Position numbers and translations under genes: made by a program
Part shown: positions 1 to 9,082 of the stretch, piece after piece
How the letters are laid out: every line of letters starts with the position of its first letter
Numbering within the stretch: position 1 is the stretch's first letter
The notes under the pieces: generated by a model
The model's input: the letters and a program-made list of their open reading frames with translations, nothing else
Databases searched by the model: none
What the model was told of the DNA's origin: nothing
From: a bacterium
GTDB taxonomy: Bacteria > Calditrichota > Calditrichia > RBG-13-44-9
DNA length: 42,007 nucleotides
Reading direction: 5' to 3'
NCBI GenBank assembly: GCA_020350205.1
Contig: CP070707.1
Span: forward strand, 935,596 to 977,602

Positions 1-9
1 AATATTCAT
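1..9 (-). CDS. start of a truncated downstream gene
   Basis: Reading the minus strand past the stop of the SurA-like gene, an AGGA ribosome-binding motif is followed five bases later by ATG at 9-7 and then the codons for Asn and Ile before the window ends. The spacing of only seven bases from the upstream stop suggests the next gene of the same transcription unit. Nothing can be said about the product. In related genomes a second PpiC-type isomerase often sits here, but that is only a guess. Confidence 0.35.
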
Positions 10-16
10 TGTTTTC

Positions 17-1729
17 CTAAGACATTTGTTCTAATTCTTTTTCATTTATCCAGATATCAAATTCCTGCTTCAATTTTTGTATCCACTCTTCCCGAAGGGC
101 TTGCTCATTTTCCCGCTGTGCACCTGACTTGACCAGGGTTTCTACTTCCTGCAGTTCTTTTCTGCGTTCCGGAAGAATGTCACCAGTTTTCAAAATATAA
201 AAATAACGATTTTCCTGTACGGGTCCGATGATCTGATTTTCTCCGGCATCGAACGCAGCCTTGATTACTTTCCGGGGAGATTTGATACTCTGATACCCAA
301 GACTTCCACCCCGCTCCTTCAGCTGTACTTTTTCAGTATACTGCCGTGCCAGACTTTCGAAATTTGTGCCCGGCATTTTTGCTTTTTTCAGAATGGTCTG
401 CGCCGTCTTTTCGTCCTTCAGGGCGATTTCCCAGATTTTAATCTTCTGCGGATCGACATAGTTTTCTTTATTTTTTTCATAGAATGCTTGTATCTGCTCG
501 GAGGTGGGAGCGGCCTTTCCCTGAATTTCTTCTTTTTCGAAAATTTCCACCAGTTTACCATCCATGAAATCATTTGCAATTTTTTTAACGTCGGGAAGTT
601 CGTCTATTCCCGCTTCCCTGGCTTTTATGATCCAGGCTAAATATCGCTGGATATAGTCCTGAAGAATATTTTTTAATGCATCATGATTATTAAACCGGTT
701 ATGGGAGGTTCGAAATGTTCCCTGGAATTCGTCAATAAAATAGCCTGCGGTTATTGTGATGTCACTAATTCGACCCAGGACGATGGAACGCTGCTGTTCG
801 GTAAATGTTTTATCCGTTGGTCTCCCGGTAGCAGCCCATTCTTCAACTGCACGCAAAAATTGTTCGATTCCCTCATCATAGACTTCACTACCCAGTTCCT
901 GGCTGAATTTTTCGGAGAGCGCTTTATAAATGGAATCGCCTTCTGGTCGATAAAATTTGTTATAGATCTGTACTTTCGTTCGGGCTTTCTCCTGCTCTGA
1001 TAATGCGACTTTTGAGGTGTCGGTACTTTCAAGTACCTGAATAACGAAAATTCCACGGTCCGTTTCAATAGGCTCCAATAATTGATAGGTTTTTGCGTGG
1101 CTTACCTGAATATCTACTTCCGGGTCCAGAGCACCGGGGCTATAAGGATTGTATAATCCCCTGAGTTTTTTGAGATTCGGATTATCGGTATATCTGGAAG
1201 ATTCTTCCGCGATATCTGCTCCCTCTTTTACCCGCTGATAAATAGAGTCGGCAATCGTTATAGCCTGTTCTTTGGTTCTTGAAGCGTGAATAAGTTTAGA
1301 CTCTTCAAAACCAAGCGCAACGGCAATCATTCGGGGTTTTCGGGATTGTATCTGAGCAAATGCCTGCACCATTTCCGGAGTAACAAATTTATCCGTGATA
1401 AGGATTTCGGGGTATTTAGCCGCAAGGACTCGCTCTTCACGGCGTGTGACCTGTTGCTGAAGTTCGGGATCCTTGTGATAATTCAGATCACGGGCCTTCA
1501 TCGCTTTTGCTTTGTCTTCCAGGTAGTCCGTCAGAATTTTTTTCCGCTCGTCCAGAGGAATTTGTGATATCATCATCCTCGGCCTTCTCTGTCTTAAAAT
1601 ATTCTCGAAATCGGCGCGGCTAATGTCCAAATCACCCACAGATGCAATTATATCAGGCGATTTTTTACAGCTGAATAAACCAGCTATTACAATTAAAATG
1701 AAAATGCCAAAAATCTGCTTTCGTCCCAT
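17..1729 (-). CDS. SurA/PpiC-type peptidyl-prolyl cis-trans isomerase lipoprotein
   Basis: The 570-residue product starts with a lipoprotein signal peptide: a basic N-end, a hydrophobic stretch and the lipobox LFSC with the acylated cysteine at residue 21. It should therefore be anchored in the envelope facing the periplasm. An N-terminal SurA-like chaperone region (ASVGDLDISRADF) is followed by helical segments and a C-terminal parvulin domain, roughly residues 415-540, with the family hallmark GGSLGYQS. Parvulins isomerise prolyl peptide bonds, and SurA-type members escort outer membrane proteins to the Bam machine. The start is supported by AAGGAG nine bases upstream of the ATG. The gene lies 73 bases downstream of the mfd remnant in the same orientation. 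A long insert before the parvulin domain makes it larger than E. coli SurA. The fold is confident; the exact client range is unknown. Confidence 0.85.
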   Translation of the reverse strand: MGRKQIFGIFILIVIAGLFSCKKSPDIIASVGDLDISRADFENILRQRRPRMMISQIPLDERKKILTDYLEDKAKAMKARDLNYHKDPELQQQVTRREERVLAAKYPEILITDKFVTPEMVQAFAQIQSRKPRMIAVALGFEESKLIHASRTKEQAITIADSIYQRVKEGADIAEESSRYTDNPNLKKLRGLYNPYSPGALDPEVDIQVSHAKTYQLLEPIETDRGIFVIQVLESTDTSKVALSEQEKARTKVQIYNKFYRPEGDSIYKALSEKFSQELGSEVYDEGIEQFLRAVEEWAATGRPTDKTFTEQQRSIVLGRISDITITAGYFIDEFQGTFRTSHNRFNNHDALKNILQDYIQRYLAWIIKAREAGIDELPDVKKIANDFMDGKLVEIFEKEEIQGKAAPTSEQIQAFYEKNKENYVDPQKIKIWEIALKDEKTAQTILKKAKMPGTNFESLARQYTEKVQLKERGGSLGYQSIKSPRKVIKAAFDAGENQIIGPVQENRYFYILKTGDILPERRKELQEVETLVKSGAQRENEQALREEWIQKLKQEFDIWINEKELEQMS

Positions 1730-1802
1730 GAATCTTGACTCCTTAATTCGCTTTTTGATACCCTAATGTGTTTGTTTTAAAGCCAGTAAAATTATCGGAC
1801 TA

Positions 1803-2045
1803 TCATATGTTTTGCAAGAAGTTTTTTGCAAAGCTCAGGTAATCCACAACATTACTCCCTTTCAAGTCAATGTGAACTTTAAAACCCTTAGTCTGACTAA
1901 AAGTGAGGGGTGCGATATCCTGATTTATATAACGGGGAAGTTCTTTTTCAATAAAACTATCCTTTTCTGTCACTGCCTCGTCGAATGTCAGAGTCATCTT
2001 ATTTTTATAAATTTTGACCTGTTTTATGAAACGCTGACCGGCCAA
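1803..2045 (-). CDS. mfd: C-terminal fragment of Mfd (domain 7), separated by an in-frame TAA
   Basis: This open frame of 80 codons begins directly after the TAA at 2048-2046 that ends the upstream mfd frame, and it is in the same reading frame. It resembles the Mfd C-terminal regulatory domain: a basic helix (LAGQRFIKQVKIYKN), then beta strands and a terminal helix. The first codon is TTG, and no separate Shine-Dalgarno sequence is visible. With it, total Mfd length would be about 1,099 residues, close to the family norm. Either it is translated by reinitiation at the TTG touching the stop, or by readthrough, or it is dead sequence, or the TAA is a sequencing error. It ends with TGA. Confidence 0.75.
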   Translation of the reverse strand: MAGQRFIKQVKIYKNKMTLTFDEAVTEKDSFIEKELPRYINQDIAPLTFSQTKGFKVHIDLKGSNVVDYLSFAKNFLQNI

Positions 2046-5000
2046 TTATTTAATTTTTACCATCTCAATAAGTTTCACCACCTGTTCGGGTAAAGGACCA
2101 AATCGGTCCCGTAATTCTTTTGCCAAATTATCGATACTGAGCATGCTCTCCAGATTAAGGAGGCGGTGATAAATCAACACCTTTTCATTTCCAGAATCAA
2201 TATAATCATCCGGGATGTACATGTCAGTATCCACTTCCACGGCTGCATCAACCTGTGGTGCCCGTTTCTGAATCAGCTCTGGGGGTAAGGTTTCTTCCTG
2301 AATCTGGTGAACTGATTCCTGTAATATTTTTTGGTACAGATCATACCCAACTGCATTTATATACCCACTCTGTTGATGTCCCAGCATATTTCCGGCACCG
2401 CGAATTTCAAGATCCCGCAATGCAATCTTCAAACCCGAACCCAGATCTGTAAACTCTTCGATGGCATATAATCTTTTAATGGAAGTCTCACTTAATCGAT
2501 CATGCGGCGGGACAATCAGATAGGCATAGGCCTGCCGGTCGGAACGGCCTACTCTTCCGCGCAACTGATATAGCTGCGCCAGACCGAATTGATCAGCCCG
2601 GTTTATAATAATGGTATTACAATTTGGAATGTCCAATCCGTTTTCAATGATCATGGTTGCCAGCAGGACATCATACTTTTTGTTGTAGAAATCATTCATG
2701 ACATTTTCCAGATTGCGTTCCCGCATCTGACCGTGGGCAATACCAATTCTCGCTTTGGGAACGATCTGCTTTAACATCTCCGCAACACCTTCTATGGTCT
2801 GAACCCGGTTGTGGACGAAAAATACCTGACCTCCTCGATTTATTTCATAGGTAATGGCACGGTAGATAAGTTCGCGGTTCCAGGTACAGATTTCAGTAAT
2901 AATAGGTAAACGGTTTTGAGGAGGGGTATCGATATTCGACAAATCCCGTGCCCCCATCAGGGCCATCTGTAACGTCCGGGGGATGGGTGTTGCCGATAAG
3001 GTCAGGGTATCCACATTGATTTTGAGTTTACGGAGTTGTTCCTTGTGTTTCACCCCAAACTGCTGCTCTTCGTCCACAATTAATAATCCCAAATCCTTAA
3101 ATTTTACATCCTGCGAGAGTATTCGATGTGTACCGACAATGATATCTACATCTCCAGTTTCTAACCTCTGCAACACTTTCAATTGCTCGGCACGACTTCT
3201 AAAACGCGAAATAACTTCGATATTCACCGGAAAGTTTTTCAGCCGGTCACGCAGCGTATGGAAATGTTGTTGGGCTAAAATAGTTGTGGGGACAAGAAAG
3301 GCGGCCTGCTTGCCATCCGTAATAGATTTAAAGGCTGCCCTGATTGCAACTTCTGTCTTTCCGAAGCCAACATCACCACACAACAGGCGGTCCATCGGTT
3401 TGTTTCGCTCCATGTCTTCCTTCACTTCACGGGTGGCGCGCGATTGATCCGGCGTGTCCACATAAATGAATGATGCTTCAAGTTCCTTTTGCCACAGGCT
3501 GTCTGAAGAAAAGGAGGTCCCGCTAGAGCTCATACGGGTGGCATACAGATTTACCAGATCCCGGGCAATATTTTCAACTGCTTTTTTGGTTTTCTCTTTG
3601 GTTCTTTCCCAGTCAGGACTCCCCAGGCGGGTTAACTGGGGATGAAATCCTTCATCGCTGATATATTTTTGAACATGGTTGAGCTTATCCAGATTGACAT
3701 ATAAAATATCGCGGTTATCATATTCAATCTTTATGGTCTCCTTTTCTGCACCAGCGATTCGAATTCTCTCTGTACCAATATATTTTCCGATTCCGTAATC
3801 GATGTGAACCACATAGTCACCCGGTTTCAGACTATTTAACTGCCGGATGATAGATCCGGATACTTTCAATTTTCTGCGATTACGCCGGGCTTTAACACGA
3901 TCGAAAATTTCATGCTCGGTGAGTACCTGTAACGGGCGATTTGGCCAGCTGAAACCACTGTGTATATCCCCCTGAATAAATCTCAGGGGTGGGAGCCAGC
4001 CCATCTCTGCCAGAATAATTTCTTCCAGTCTTTCCCGACGGGTCGGTGTATCAAACACGACATAGATCGGATCAGGTTTTTTTTGCTTTCTGTCAAAATG
4101 TTTGTTCAAATATTTAATGAAGAGCTTTATATTTCCTTGAAAAGGCTGGGCTCCCTGAGTTTTAAAATCAATCACCTCACCCTCAGAAGTCTGCAGGTGG
4201 AGCTGGAAAACCTGTCTGAAAAGTTGCGACTTTTTTTTCAATTCCGGTTCTGTCACATAAGAAGAGTTTATTACAATTTCCGATTCCTTATCTTCCAATT
4301 GAATTTGCTGTGCCCGGTCAAGCCATTCCCGGATAAGCTTGCGCGTCCTCTCCCAGTCGTCCCAATAAACCAGCGACCCTTTACCGAGAAATTCAAATAA
4401 GGTAGCTTGCGGGAACGATTCTGAAGATTTACCACTGATTCGTACTTTTTCAACCTGCCTGGTGGAAAGCTGGGACAAAATATCAAACTCCCTGATGGAC
4501 TCAATCTGGTCATCAAGTAACTCGATGCGATAGGGGGAGTCTGCCTCAAAGGAAAAGATATCGATAATGCCACCCCGGACACTGAATTGTCCAATCTCTT
4601 CGAGTGCCGGAAGCCTTTCGTAACCGGACTCAATTAGCCACTCTATAAGAAACTCCCGATCGATTGCATCGCCTAGCTTCAGATAGGTAAGGTGCTTTTG
4701 AATTTCTGCCGGTGGATATATGCGTTGAATCAAACCGACTGGTGTAGTCACGATTATGCATGCCGGTTTCTCCAGTATGGAAATGAGTGTATTTAACCTA
4801 GTACTGTGAATTGCAGGGGTGAATGTTCCCTGATCATACGGAAGGGTTTCCGCCTGCGGGAAGTAGTGGACCCGTTCTTTGAGCGATAATGATTGCAGAT
4901 CATCTGTTAATTTTTCGGCTTGTTCGGTGTCCGGTACCACCACCAGTAAGGTGTTTTCAAAAAGTTCATAAATGTAGTTCAAAACAAAACTCTGGAAGGA

Positions 5001-5102
5001 ACCGGTGATACCTTTTACAGCAAGGATTCTATTGGTAAATAGCTTTTCACGAAGTAATTCGAACTCGGGACTTGGAGTAATGATCGATTTAAGTTTCAGC
5101 AT
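2046..5102 (-). CDS. mfd: transcription-repair coupling factor Mfd, truncated before its last domain
   Basis: Mfd is the ATP-driven translocase that pushes stalled RNA polymerase off damaged DNA and recruits UvrA. The 1,018 residues show the UvrB-like N-terminal region with a UvrA-binding module. Next comes the RNA polymerase interaction domain, beginning near LKPGDYVVHIDYGIGKY. The two RecA-like helicase lobes follow, with Walker A GDVGFGKTE, the DEEQ box (LLIVDEEQQFG), motif III SATPIPRTL and motif VI QLRGRVGRS. The frame stops at TAA (2048-2046) after MVKIK, inside the C-terminal domain that continues in frame for 80 more codons. In E. coli that domain is autoinhibitory and its removal makes Mfd more active, so a truncated protein could still translocate. 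No convincing ribosome site precedes the ATG. It is probably co-transcribed with the SurA-like gene. Confidence 0.93.
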   Translation of the reverse strand: MLKLKSIITPSPEFELLREKLFTNRILAVKGITGSFQSFVLNYIYELFENTLLVVVPDTEQAEKLTDDLQSLSLKERVHYFPQAETLPYDQGTFTPAIHSTRLNTLISILEKPACIIVTTPVGLIQRIYPPAEIQKHLTYLKLGDAIDREFLIEWLIESGYERLPALEEIGQFSVRGGIIDIFSFEADSPYRIELLDDQIESIREFDILSQLSTRQVEKVRISGKSSESFPQATLFEFLGKGSLVYWDDWERTRKLIREWLDRAQQIQLEDKESEIVINSSYVTEPELKKKSQLFRQVFQLHLQTSEGEVIDFKTQGAQPFQGNIKLFIKYLNKHFDRKQKKPDPIYVVFDTPTRRERLEEIILAEMGWLPPLRFIQGDIHSGFSWPNRPLQVLTEHEIFDRVKARRNRRKLKVSGSIIRQLNSLKPGDYVVHIDYGIGKYIGTERIRIAGAEKETIKIEYDNRDILYVNLDKLNHVQKYISDEGFHPQLTRLGSPDWERTKEKTKKAVENIARDLVNLYATRMSSSGTSFSSDSLWQKELEASFIYVDTPDQSRATREVKEDMERNKPMDRLLCGDVGFGKTEVAIRAAFKSITDGKQAAFLVPTTILAQQHFHTLRDRLKNFPVNIEVISRFRSRAEQLKVLQRLETGDVDIIVGTHRILSQDVKFKDLGLLIVDEEQQFGVKHKEQLRKLKINVDTLTLSATPIPRTLQMALMGARDLSNIDTPPQNRLPIITEICTWNRELIYRAITYEINRGGQVFFVHNRVQTIEGVAEMLKQIVPKARIGIAHGQMRERNLENVMNDFYNKKYDVLLATMIIENGLDIPNCNTIIINRADQFGLAQLYQLRGRVGRSDRQAYAYLIVPPHDRLSETSIKRLYAIEEFTDLGSGLKIALRDLEIRGAGNMLGHQQSGYINAVGYDLYQKILQESVHQIQEETLPPELIQKRAPQVDAAVEVDTDMYIPDDYIDSGNEKVLIYHRLLNLESMLSIDNLAKELRDRFGPLPEQVVKLIEMVKIK

Positions 5103-5275
5103 AAATGTATAATTTTATTATTCCGAGTAGCGGATTTTATGGCTTGAATTGTCTGAAAATCATAATATACCTTGAAAAATCAGGATTACTGGCAATCCAT
5201 TCCTTCCGTTAAATAACAAATTTAAGCAATTTGTGCCGAAAAAATTATGCCTAAATCAAAATATGGGTAAATAGG

Positions 5276-5298
5276 GGGGATGTAAAATTCGTATCCCC
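5276..5298 (-). terminator. weak hairpin downstream of the membrane-protein gene
   Basis: A GGGGAT/ATCCCC inverted repeat with an 11-base loop lies about 60 bases beyond the end of the minus-strand membrane-protein gene and before mfd. The stem is only six pairs and is not followed by a clear T run, so a terminator role is tentative. The surrounding 256-base gap must also carry the mfd promoter. Confidence 0.25.
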
Positions 5299-5358
5299 AG
5301 TTGAAGGCATACTAATTCCCACCGGAAGTTATTGAGAAGATCTGAATGGAAGGAATCT

Positions 5359-6204
5359 CTAATCGGTTTGAGGTTCCATCTGAGTATAATCCAGCTCCGA
5401 TCCTAGAACACTATGTGGAATCAGATAGACCGCAAGCAATAACAGCGCCGCAAATATGATGGTCATCCGGCTGCTATGATTATTGCGGTTTTTAAACCAG
5501 GCGAATAACCACCCCAGCATAGCGAACAGAGTTTTATTATCGGTCAGATCATAACCGAAGGGAAAACCGGTCCAGAATTCTACGAATGCATATTTTTGTA
5601 CCGCCGGACCCAGAATAAATCCCCCTACTAGGAAAAATGCAACGGTGTAAAGCATCAATTTTTTTGGTTTACCTGCTGCATCCAGCGCTTCCAGTGCGGC
5701 GCGATTGGAAAATAGCATGGCCAGAAACATGATGAGTACATGGGGAATGAGCACGGTGGCCGGAACAGGTCCCTTATATCTCAGGATAACTGCCTCATCT
5801 CCGGTAAGTGAAAGCCTGGTATCATCCTCAACAAGGTAAACATAATAAATGATTTTTCCTGCAGCCGGCTGCCGGGGCAGAAAGGCCTGCAATGTCTCTC
5901 CACTCCGCTGCAAGGGAGTCTGAGTCCACTCATCATGAGATCGGTAGCGTTTATATTTCACATAACCGCCTATCGCAGTATCGCTTACTGAAAGTGTAAT
6001 CGAAACGTCGCGATCAGTCGTTTCGCTACGTAGTAATTTAAAAGGAACCACTGAACTTTCAAGGGTCACGCTTCCGCGAATCGGGTAGGTAGGGCCGGTT
6101 AACCTTTGATATACTGCAGATGAGATGGTGATCAGTATCGCCAGAATCCATAGCGATTTTTTATATTGGGATATTTTTAAACTTGGTATTCTATCTGTAC
6201 TCAT
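5359..6204 (-). CDS. integral membrane protein of unknown function
   Basis: I do not recognise a named family. The protein has an N-terminal transmembrane helix (SLWILAILITISSAV). A periplasmic beta-rich segment of about 110 residues follows, reading like an Ig or fibronectin-type fold that mentions no catalytic motif. After it come about four more hydrophobic helices (VLIPHVLIMFLAMLF, LYTVAFFLVGGFILG, a short amphipathic loop with FGYDLTDNKTLFAMLGWLFAW, and IIFAALLLLAVYLIP). The start is placed at ATG 6204 because GGAG sits six bases upstream; the in-frame TTG at 6216 overlaps that ribosome site. It faces away from the next plus-strand gene. It could be a sensor or an assembly factor, but no function can be assigned. 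Confidence 0.75.
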   Translation of the reverse strand: MSTDRIPSLKISQYKKSLWILAILITISSAVYQRLTGPTYPIRGSVTLESSVVPFKLLRSETTDRDVSITLSVSDTAIGGYVKYKRYRSHDEWTQTPLQRSGETLQAFLPRQPAAGKIIYYVYLVEDDTRLSLTGDEAVILRYKGPVPATVLIPHVLIMFLAMLFSNRAALEALDAAGKPKKLMLYTVAFFLVGGFILGPAVQKYAFVEFWTGFPFGYDLTDNKTLFAMLGWLFAWFKNRNNHSSRMTIIFAALLLLAVYLIPHSVLGSELDYTQMEPQTD

Positions 6205-6592
6205 CTGATTCTCCAATTTTATTCTGATGTTTGTAAAAGGGTTTAATATATTTCCTGAATTATATTTCTACAAGTCTGGATTTAATATTTTTGGAGGAAA
6301 AATACCATAATAATGTGACTCGTTGTATTATCGTCAATATTCTAATAATCCAGTTATACATTGAGTATTACTGATCCGGGTCATCCTGACCCTGGTTTTG
6401 TAGTCCACTTCTCAGGTACAGGCAGGATGATGTGAATCAGACCGCCTGGAGGAAGGATTATTTTTTTTCTCGGTAAATGATGATTCTTTGCTAAAACTCA
6501 TAATGACAATGACTTAGATGTCTATCTGAAATATAATTTTTTCTTTTTTGAAGCACAGGTTATATTCATTTAAAAGAGAAAGGTTACCGATC
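6205..6592. other. divergent intergenic region with small hairpins
   Basis: This AT-rich gap separates two divergently oriented genes and must hold both promoters. A perfect GGGTCA-TCC-TGACCC hairpin lies at 6378-6392. A second copy of the CATCCTG motif in inverted form (CAGGATG) occurs about 40 bases further on. No open frame of note and no RNA gene was seen. Confidence 0.5.
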
Positions 6593-7423
6593 TTGTTCAC
6601 CTTACATGTCAATCTCCGCTCATTCCTGAGTGGTCTGCTGTATTTTTTCCTGACGGTTGTCATATTCATCAGCTGTGCTGCTTCGAAGTACAAAAATGCG
6701 GAAGCACTTTATTCGGAAGGGGCTTATGAACAACTAATTCAGTCCCAATTTGAGTGCCAGGATACCTCTGAAGCCTGTTTCAGGTTGAAATATCTGCAAA
6801 TGGAAAGTTATAATCAACTGGGTGACTGGCAAAACTCTCTTCTTGCTGCCCGGCAGGCCAGCGATCGGATTGTCTCCGGAATCTCGCTAGATCAGGTTAA
6901 TCGGGTTAATCTAGTGCAAGCCAATATTGTACTCGAAAATATCAATAAAATAAAAAAAGATGAGCAAAAACTGACCCTCCTCCGTGAACTGGAATCAGAT
7001 CTTTATCAGGCCGTGGCCTTAAATAAAAAATCTAAAAAAACAGCTGACTTATCCCAATTACAGCTGTTACTTACCCGGACATACCTATTAAAAATGGATT
7101 TTTTTGAAGGTAAAAATCTTGAAATCATCCATGATCATATTCAGAAGGTTATTTCAGAATATACCAGTGAATTAACATCATTGGGTTATGATCAATACTA
7201 TCGAATAGAGGCAGATTTTAAAATCTATCAACCTGACATGAGGAATTGGACTTCCAGCGGGACAATTTCTGGTGATCGCGAAGAACTGTTGGTGAATTTG
7301 AAAGAACTCTATATCGAGGCTTTGGCACTAAGAAAAATCCCTCTATATGAAAAGGGATTTACAGATCAAATAGAGGGACTTCTTAAAAATATTGATGAAT
7401 TTATGAAAAAACTGATCATTTAA
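6593..7423 (+). CDS. putative lipoprotein, helical, unknown function
   Basis: The product is mostly alpha-helical after a lipoprotein signal peptide (LLYFFLTVVIFISC, with the cysteine as the likely lipidation site). The segment just after it (NAEALYSEGAYEQLI) looks like one or two TPR-type helical hairpins, and it contains two cysteines close together (FECQDTSEACF) that could pair in the periplasm. No catalytic motif is seen. The start is uncertain. A TTG at 6593 gives a well-shaped signal peptide with AAAGG upstream, while the frame can be extended to a TTG at 6548 that lacks a ribosome site. It is convergent with the MmgE/PrpD gene. I infer an envelope-anchored scaffold but cannot name a role. 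Confidence 0.65.
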   Translation: MFTLHVNLRSFLSGLLYFFLTVVIFISCAASKYKNAEALYSEGAYEQLIQSQFECQDTSEACFRLKYLQMESYNQLGDWQNSLLAARQASDRIVSGISLDQVNRVNLVQANIVLENINKIKKDEQKLTLLRELESDLYQAVALNKKSKKTADLSQLQLLLTRTYLLKMDFFEGKNLEIIHDHIQKVISEYTSELTSLGYDQYYRIEADFKIYQPDMRNWTSSGTISGDREELLVNLKELYIEALALRKIPLYEKGFTDQIEGLLKNIDEFMKKLII

Positions 7424-7469
7424 TGACAATGGTTTCCAGTGCAGACGGCATTTCCATTCACGGACCATA

Positions 7470-8834
7470 TTACATCATGGCAGACATAAAATCCCTCATA
7501 TTTTTTACTTTTTCCAGATTCATGATCAGGTCGACCATTTGATCCCTTCTTGCCTGAGATACTTTCGGGAGCACCATGCTGTCAAATTTATAAAGTAATT
7601 CTTCTTCACTCATGGAATCGCGATAATCACCCTTGGGATAATCCACTCGCAAGGTGTGGGATTTTCCACCGGTGGTTTTTACCGTCACTTCAGTGGCCTT
7701 CAGGCGGGGAAATAATTCTTCGAATTCAGCATGGGCACTGACTTTAATTTTAGGGAGCAGTTCCCAGATTTGGGGATCTTTTAATTTTGCATCGGTGAAC
7801 TGTGCCGGTGTGACCATACCATCTACAATAGCAGCAGCCAGACAATAAGGAAGGCTGTGGTCTGCTGTCTCTTTGCTGGTTGGTTTGTATTTAGATGGGT
7901 CCGAGAGAATATCTGCAGCCCTTGCCACTGTCTTGACATTTACTTCTGCAATATCCTGAGGTTTTAAGCGATTTTCCCTGGTTATTTTCAATACAGCGGT
8001 GATAGGTGAATGTGTGAGTGCTTCTGCGGCGAATGCTTTCATACTACAGCGTAAAATTCGCCAGTCTTTTCCCAAATTTTCGGTGAGAAGGTTCAATTCA
8101 AATTCCGGCCCGAAAGTATCAACCAGTCCTTCCTTCCCGTCAATCACATGTTCCGGACCGCTATATCCCTTTAAAGCTAACTGAGCCGCAATAACCCCGG
8201 ATTGAGTCGCCATGGGATCCACGGTATTCTTCATGTTGGTCAGTTTTCCCGCAGTTACAGCCCCCAGAGTACAGCAGCGACTGCCTGAGATTCCAATGGC
8301 ATTGACCATCTGATCCACGGTCAATCCGAAAATCTTGCCGGCAACAATGGGAGATACAAATCCGGTCAGGGTCGCATGGTGCCATTTTCTCTCCCGGATT
8401 CCGGGATGGGCGAATTCACACATGCGCTGCTCAAATTCATAGGCGAGTACAATTGCCGTAATGACTGCTTTACCATCTTTTGCCAGGGCTTCCGCGGGTG
8501 AAAGCGCAGCGGGAATAATGTCACTGGGATGGGATGGATCTTCCTCCCAGTAAATATCATTATAATCGAGAGCCCGGATCAGCAGACTATTCATGAGTGC
8601 AGCATGATTGATGGGGAGTTTGGTTCCACCAACAAATACGGTCGCTTCAGGAGTCCCACCCATTTTTTCATGCAGGGCCTGCTGAATCTGGACATCCTCG
8701 GTGTCCCACCCACCGAAAGCACACCCAATAGAATCCAACAGGAATCTTTTGACCTGAAAGATAACCTCTGCAGGCAAGTCCTCATATTTCAGGTTGACGG
8801 CAAAATCAGAAATTTGATGGCTGATGGTTGGCAT
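7470..8834 (-). CDS. MmgE/PrpD family protein
   Basis: The 454-residue protein matches the MmgE/PrpD family throughout. It has an N-terminal helical domain (LPAEVIFQVKRFLLDSIGCA), a central conserved block (NAIGISGSRCCTLGAV and a long helical stretch with MKNTVDPMATQSG), and a C-terminal mixed domain. Known members are 2-methylcitrate dehydratase (PrpD) and cis-aconitate decarboxylase, while many others have unknown substrates. No prpB, prpC or other propionate genes lie nearby, so 2-methylcitrate dehydration is not supported by context and the substrate stays open. The ATG is preceded by AGGAG at eight bases. It appears to be a single-gene unit. Confidence 0.85.
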   Translation of the reverse strand: MPTISHQISDFAVNLKYEDLPAEVIFQVKRFLLDSIGCAFGGWDTEDVQIQQALHEKMGGTPEATVFVGGTKLPINHAALMNSLLIRALDYNDIYWEEDPSHPSDIIPAALSPAEALAKDGKAVITAIVLAYEFEQRMCEFAHPGIRERKWHHATLTGFVSPIVAGKIFGLTVDQMVNAIGISGSRCCTLGAVTAGKLTNMKNTVDPMATQSGVIAAQLALKGYSGPEHVIDGKEGLVDTFGPEFELNLLTENLGKDWRILRCSMKAFAAEALTHSPITAVLKITRENRLKPQDIAEVNVKTVARAADILSDPSKYKPTSKETADHSLPYCLAAAIVDGMVTPAQFTDAKLKDPQIWELLPKIKVSAHAEFEELFPRLKATEVTVKTTGGKSHTLRVDYPKGDYRDSMSEEELLYKFDSMVLPKVSQARRDQMVDLIMNLEKVKNMRDFMSAMM

Positions 8835-9039
8835 GGGAATCTCTCCTTTTTTGAATCATTGGGTCTCTTATGTTTACAAAATCCTAAATTTAATGGGTCA
8901 GTGGAATGGTTTCAACAGAAAGATAAAATCGTAAAACTCATTATTATACTTATTTTGCTGAGTGCCGCCACTCAAATGCAAGCTATGCTGATAAATCATA
9001 AACTAAGTGATTGATCTGATCAAGAGATTATTTCGGGAA

Positions 9040-9066
9040 GAATCCGGAAAGTCAATTTCCGGATTC
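9040..9066 (-). terminator. hairpin after rseP
   Basis: A perfect 11-pair stem (GAATCCGGAAA / TTTCCGGATTC) with a five-base loop lies just after the stop of rseP on the minus strand, at the end of the outer-membrane biogenesis cluster. The downstream side has only a short mixed T-rich stretch (TTCTTCCC), so termination may be factor-assisted. The position and the stem still fit a cluster end. Confidence 0.6.
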
Positions 9067-9082
9067 ACGGGTCGGGAAATTT

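Noticed and set aside
8835..9014. A plus-strand stretch with a signal-peptide-like segment (VKLIIILILLSAATQMQA)
   Set aside because: It is only the tail of a frame antisense to the MmgE/PrpD gene, stops within a few codons and has no start or ribosome site of its own.
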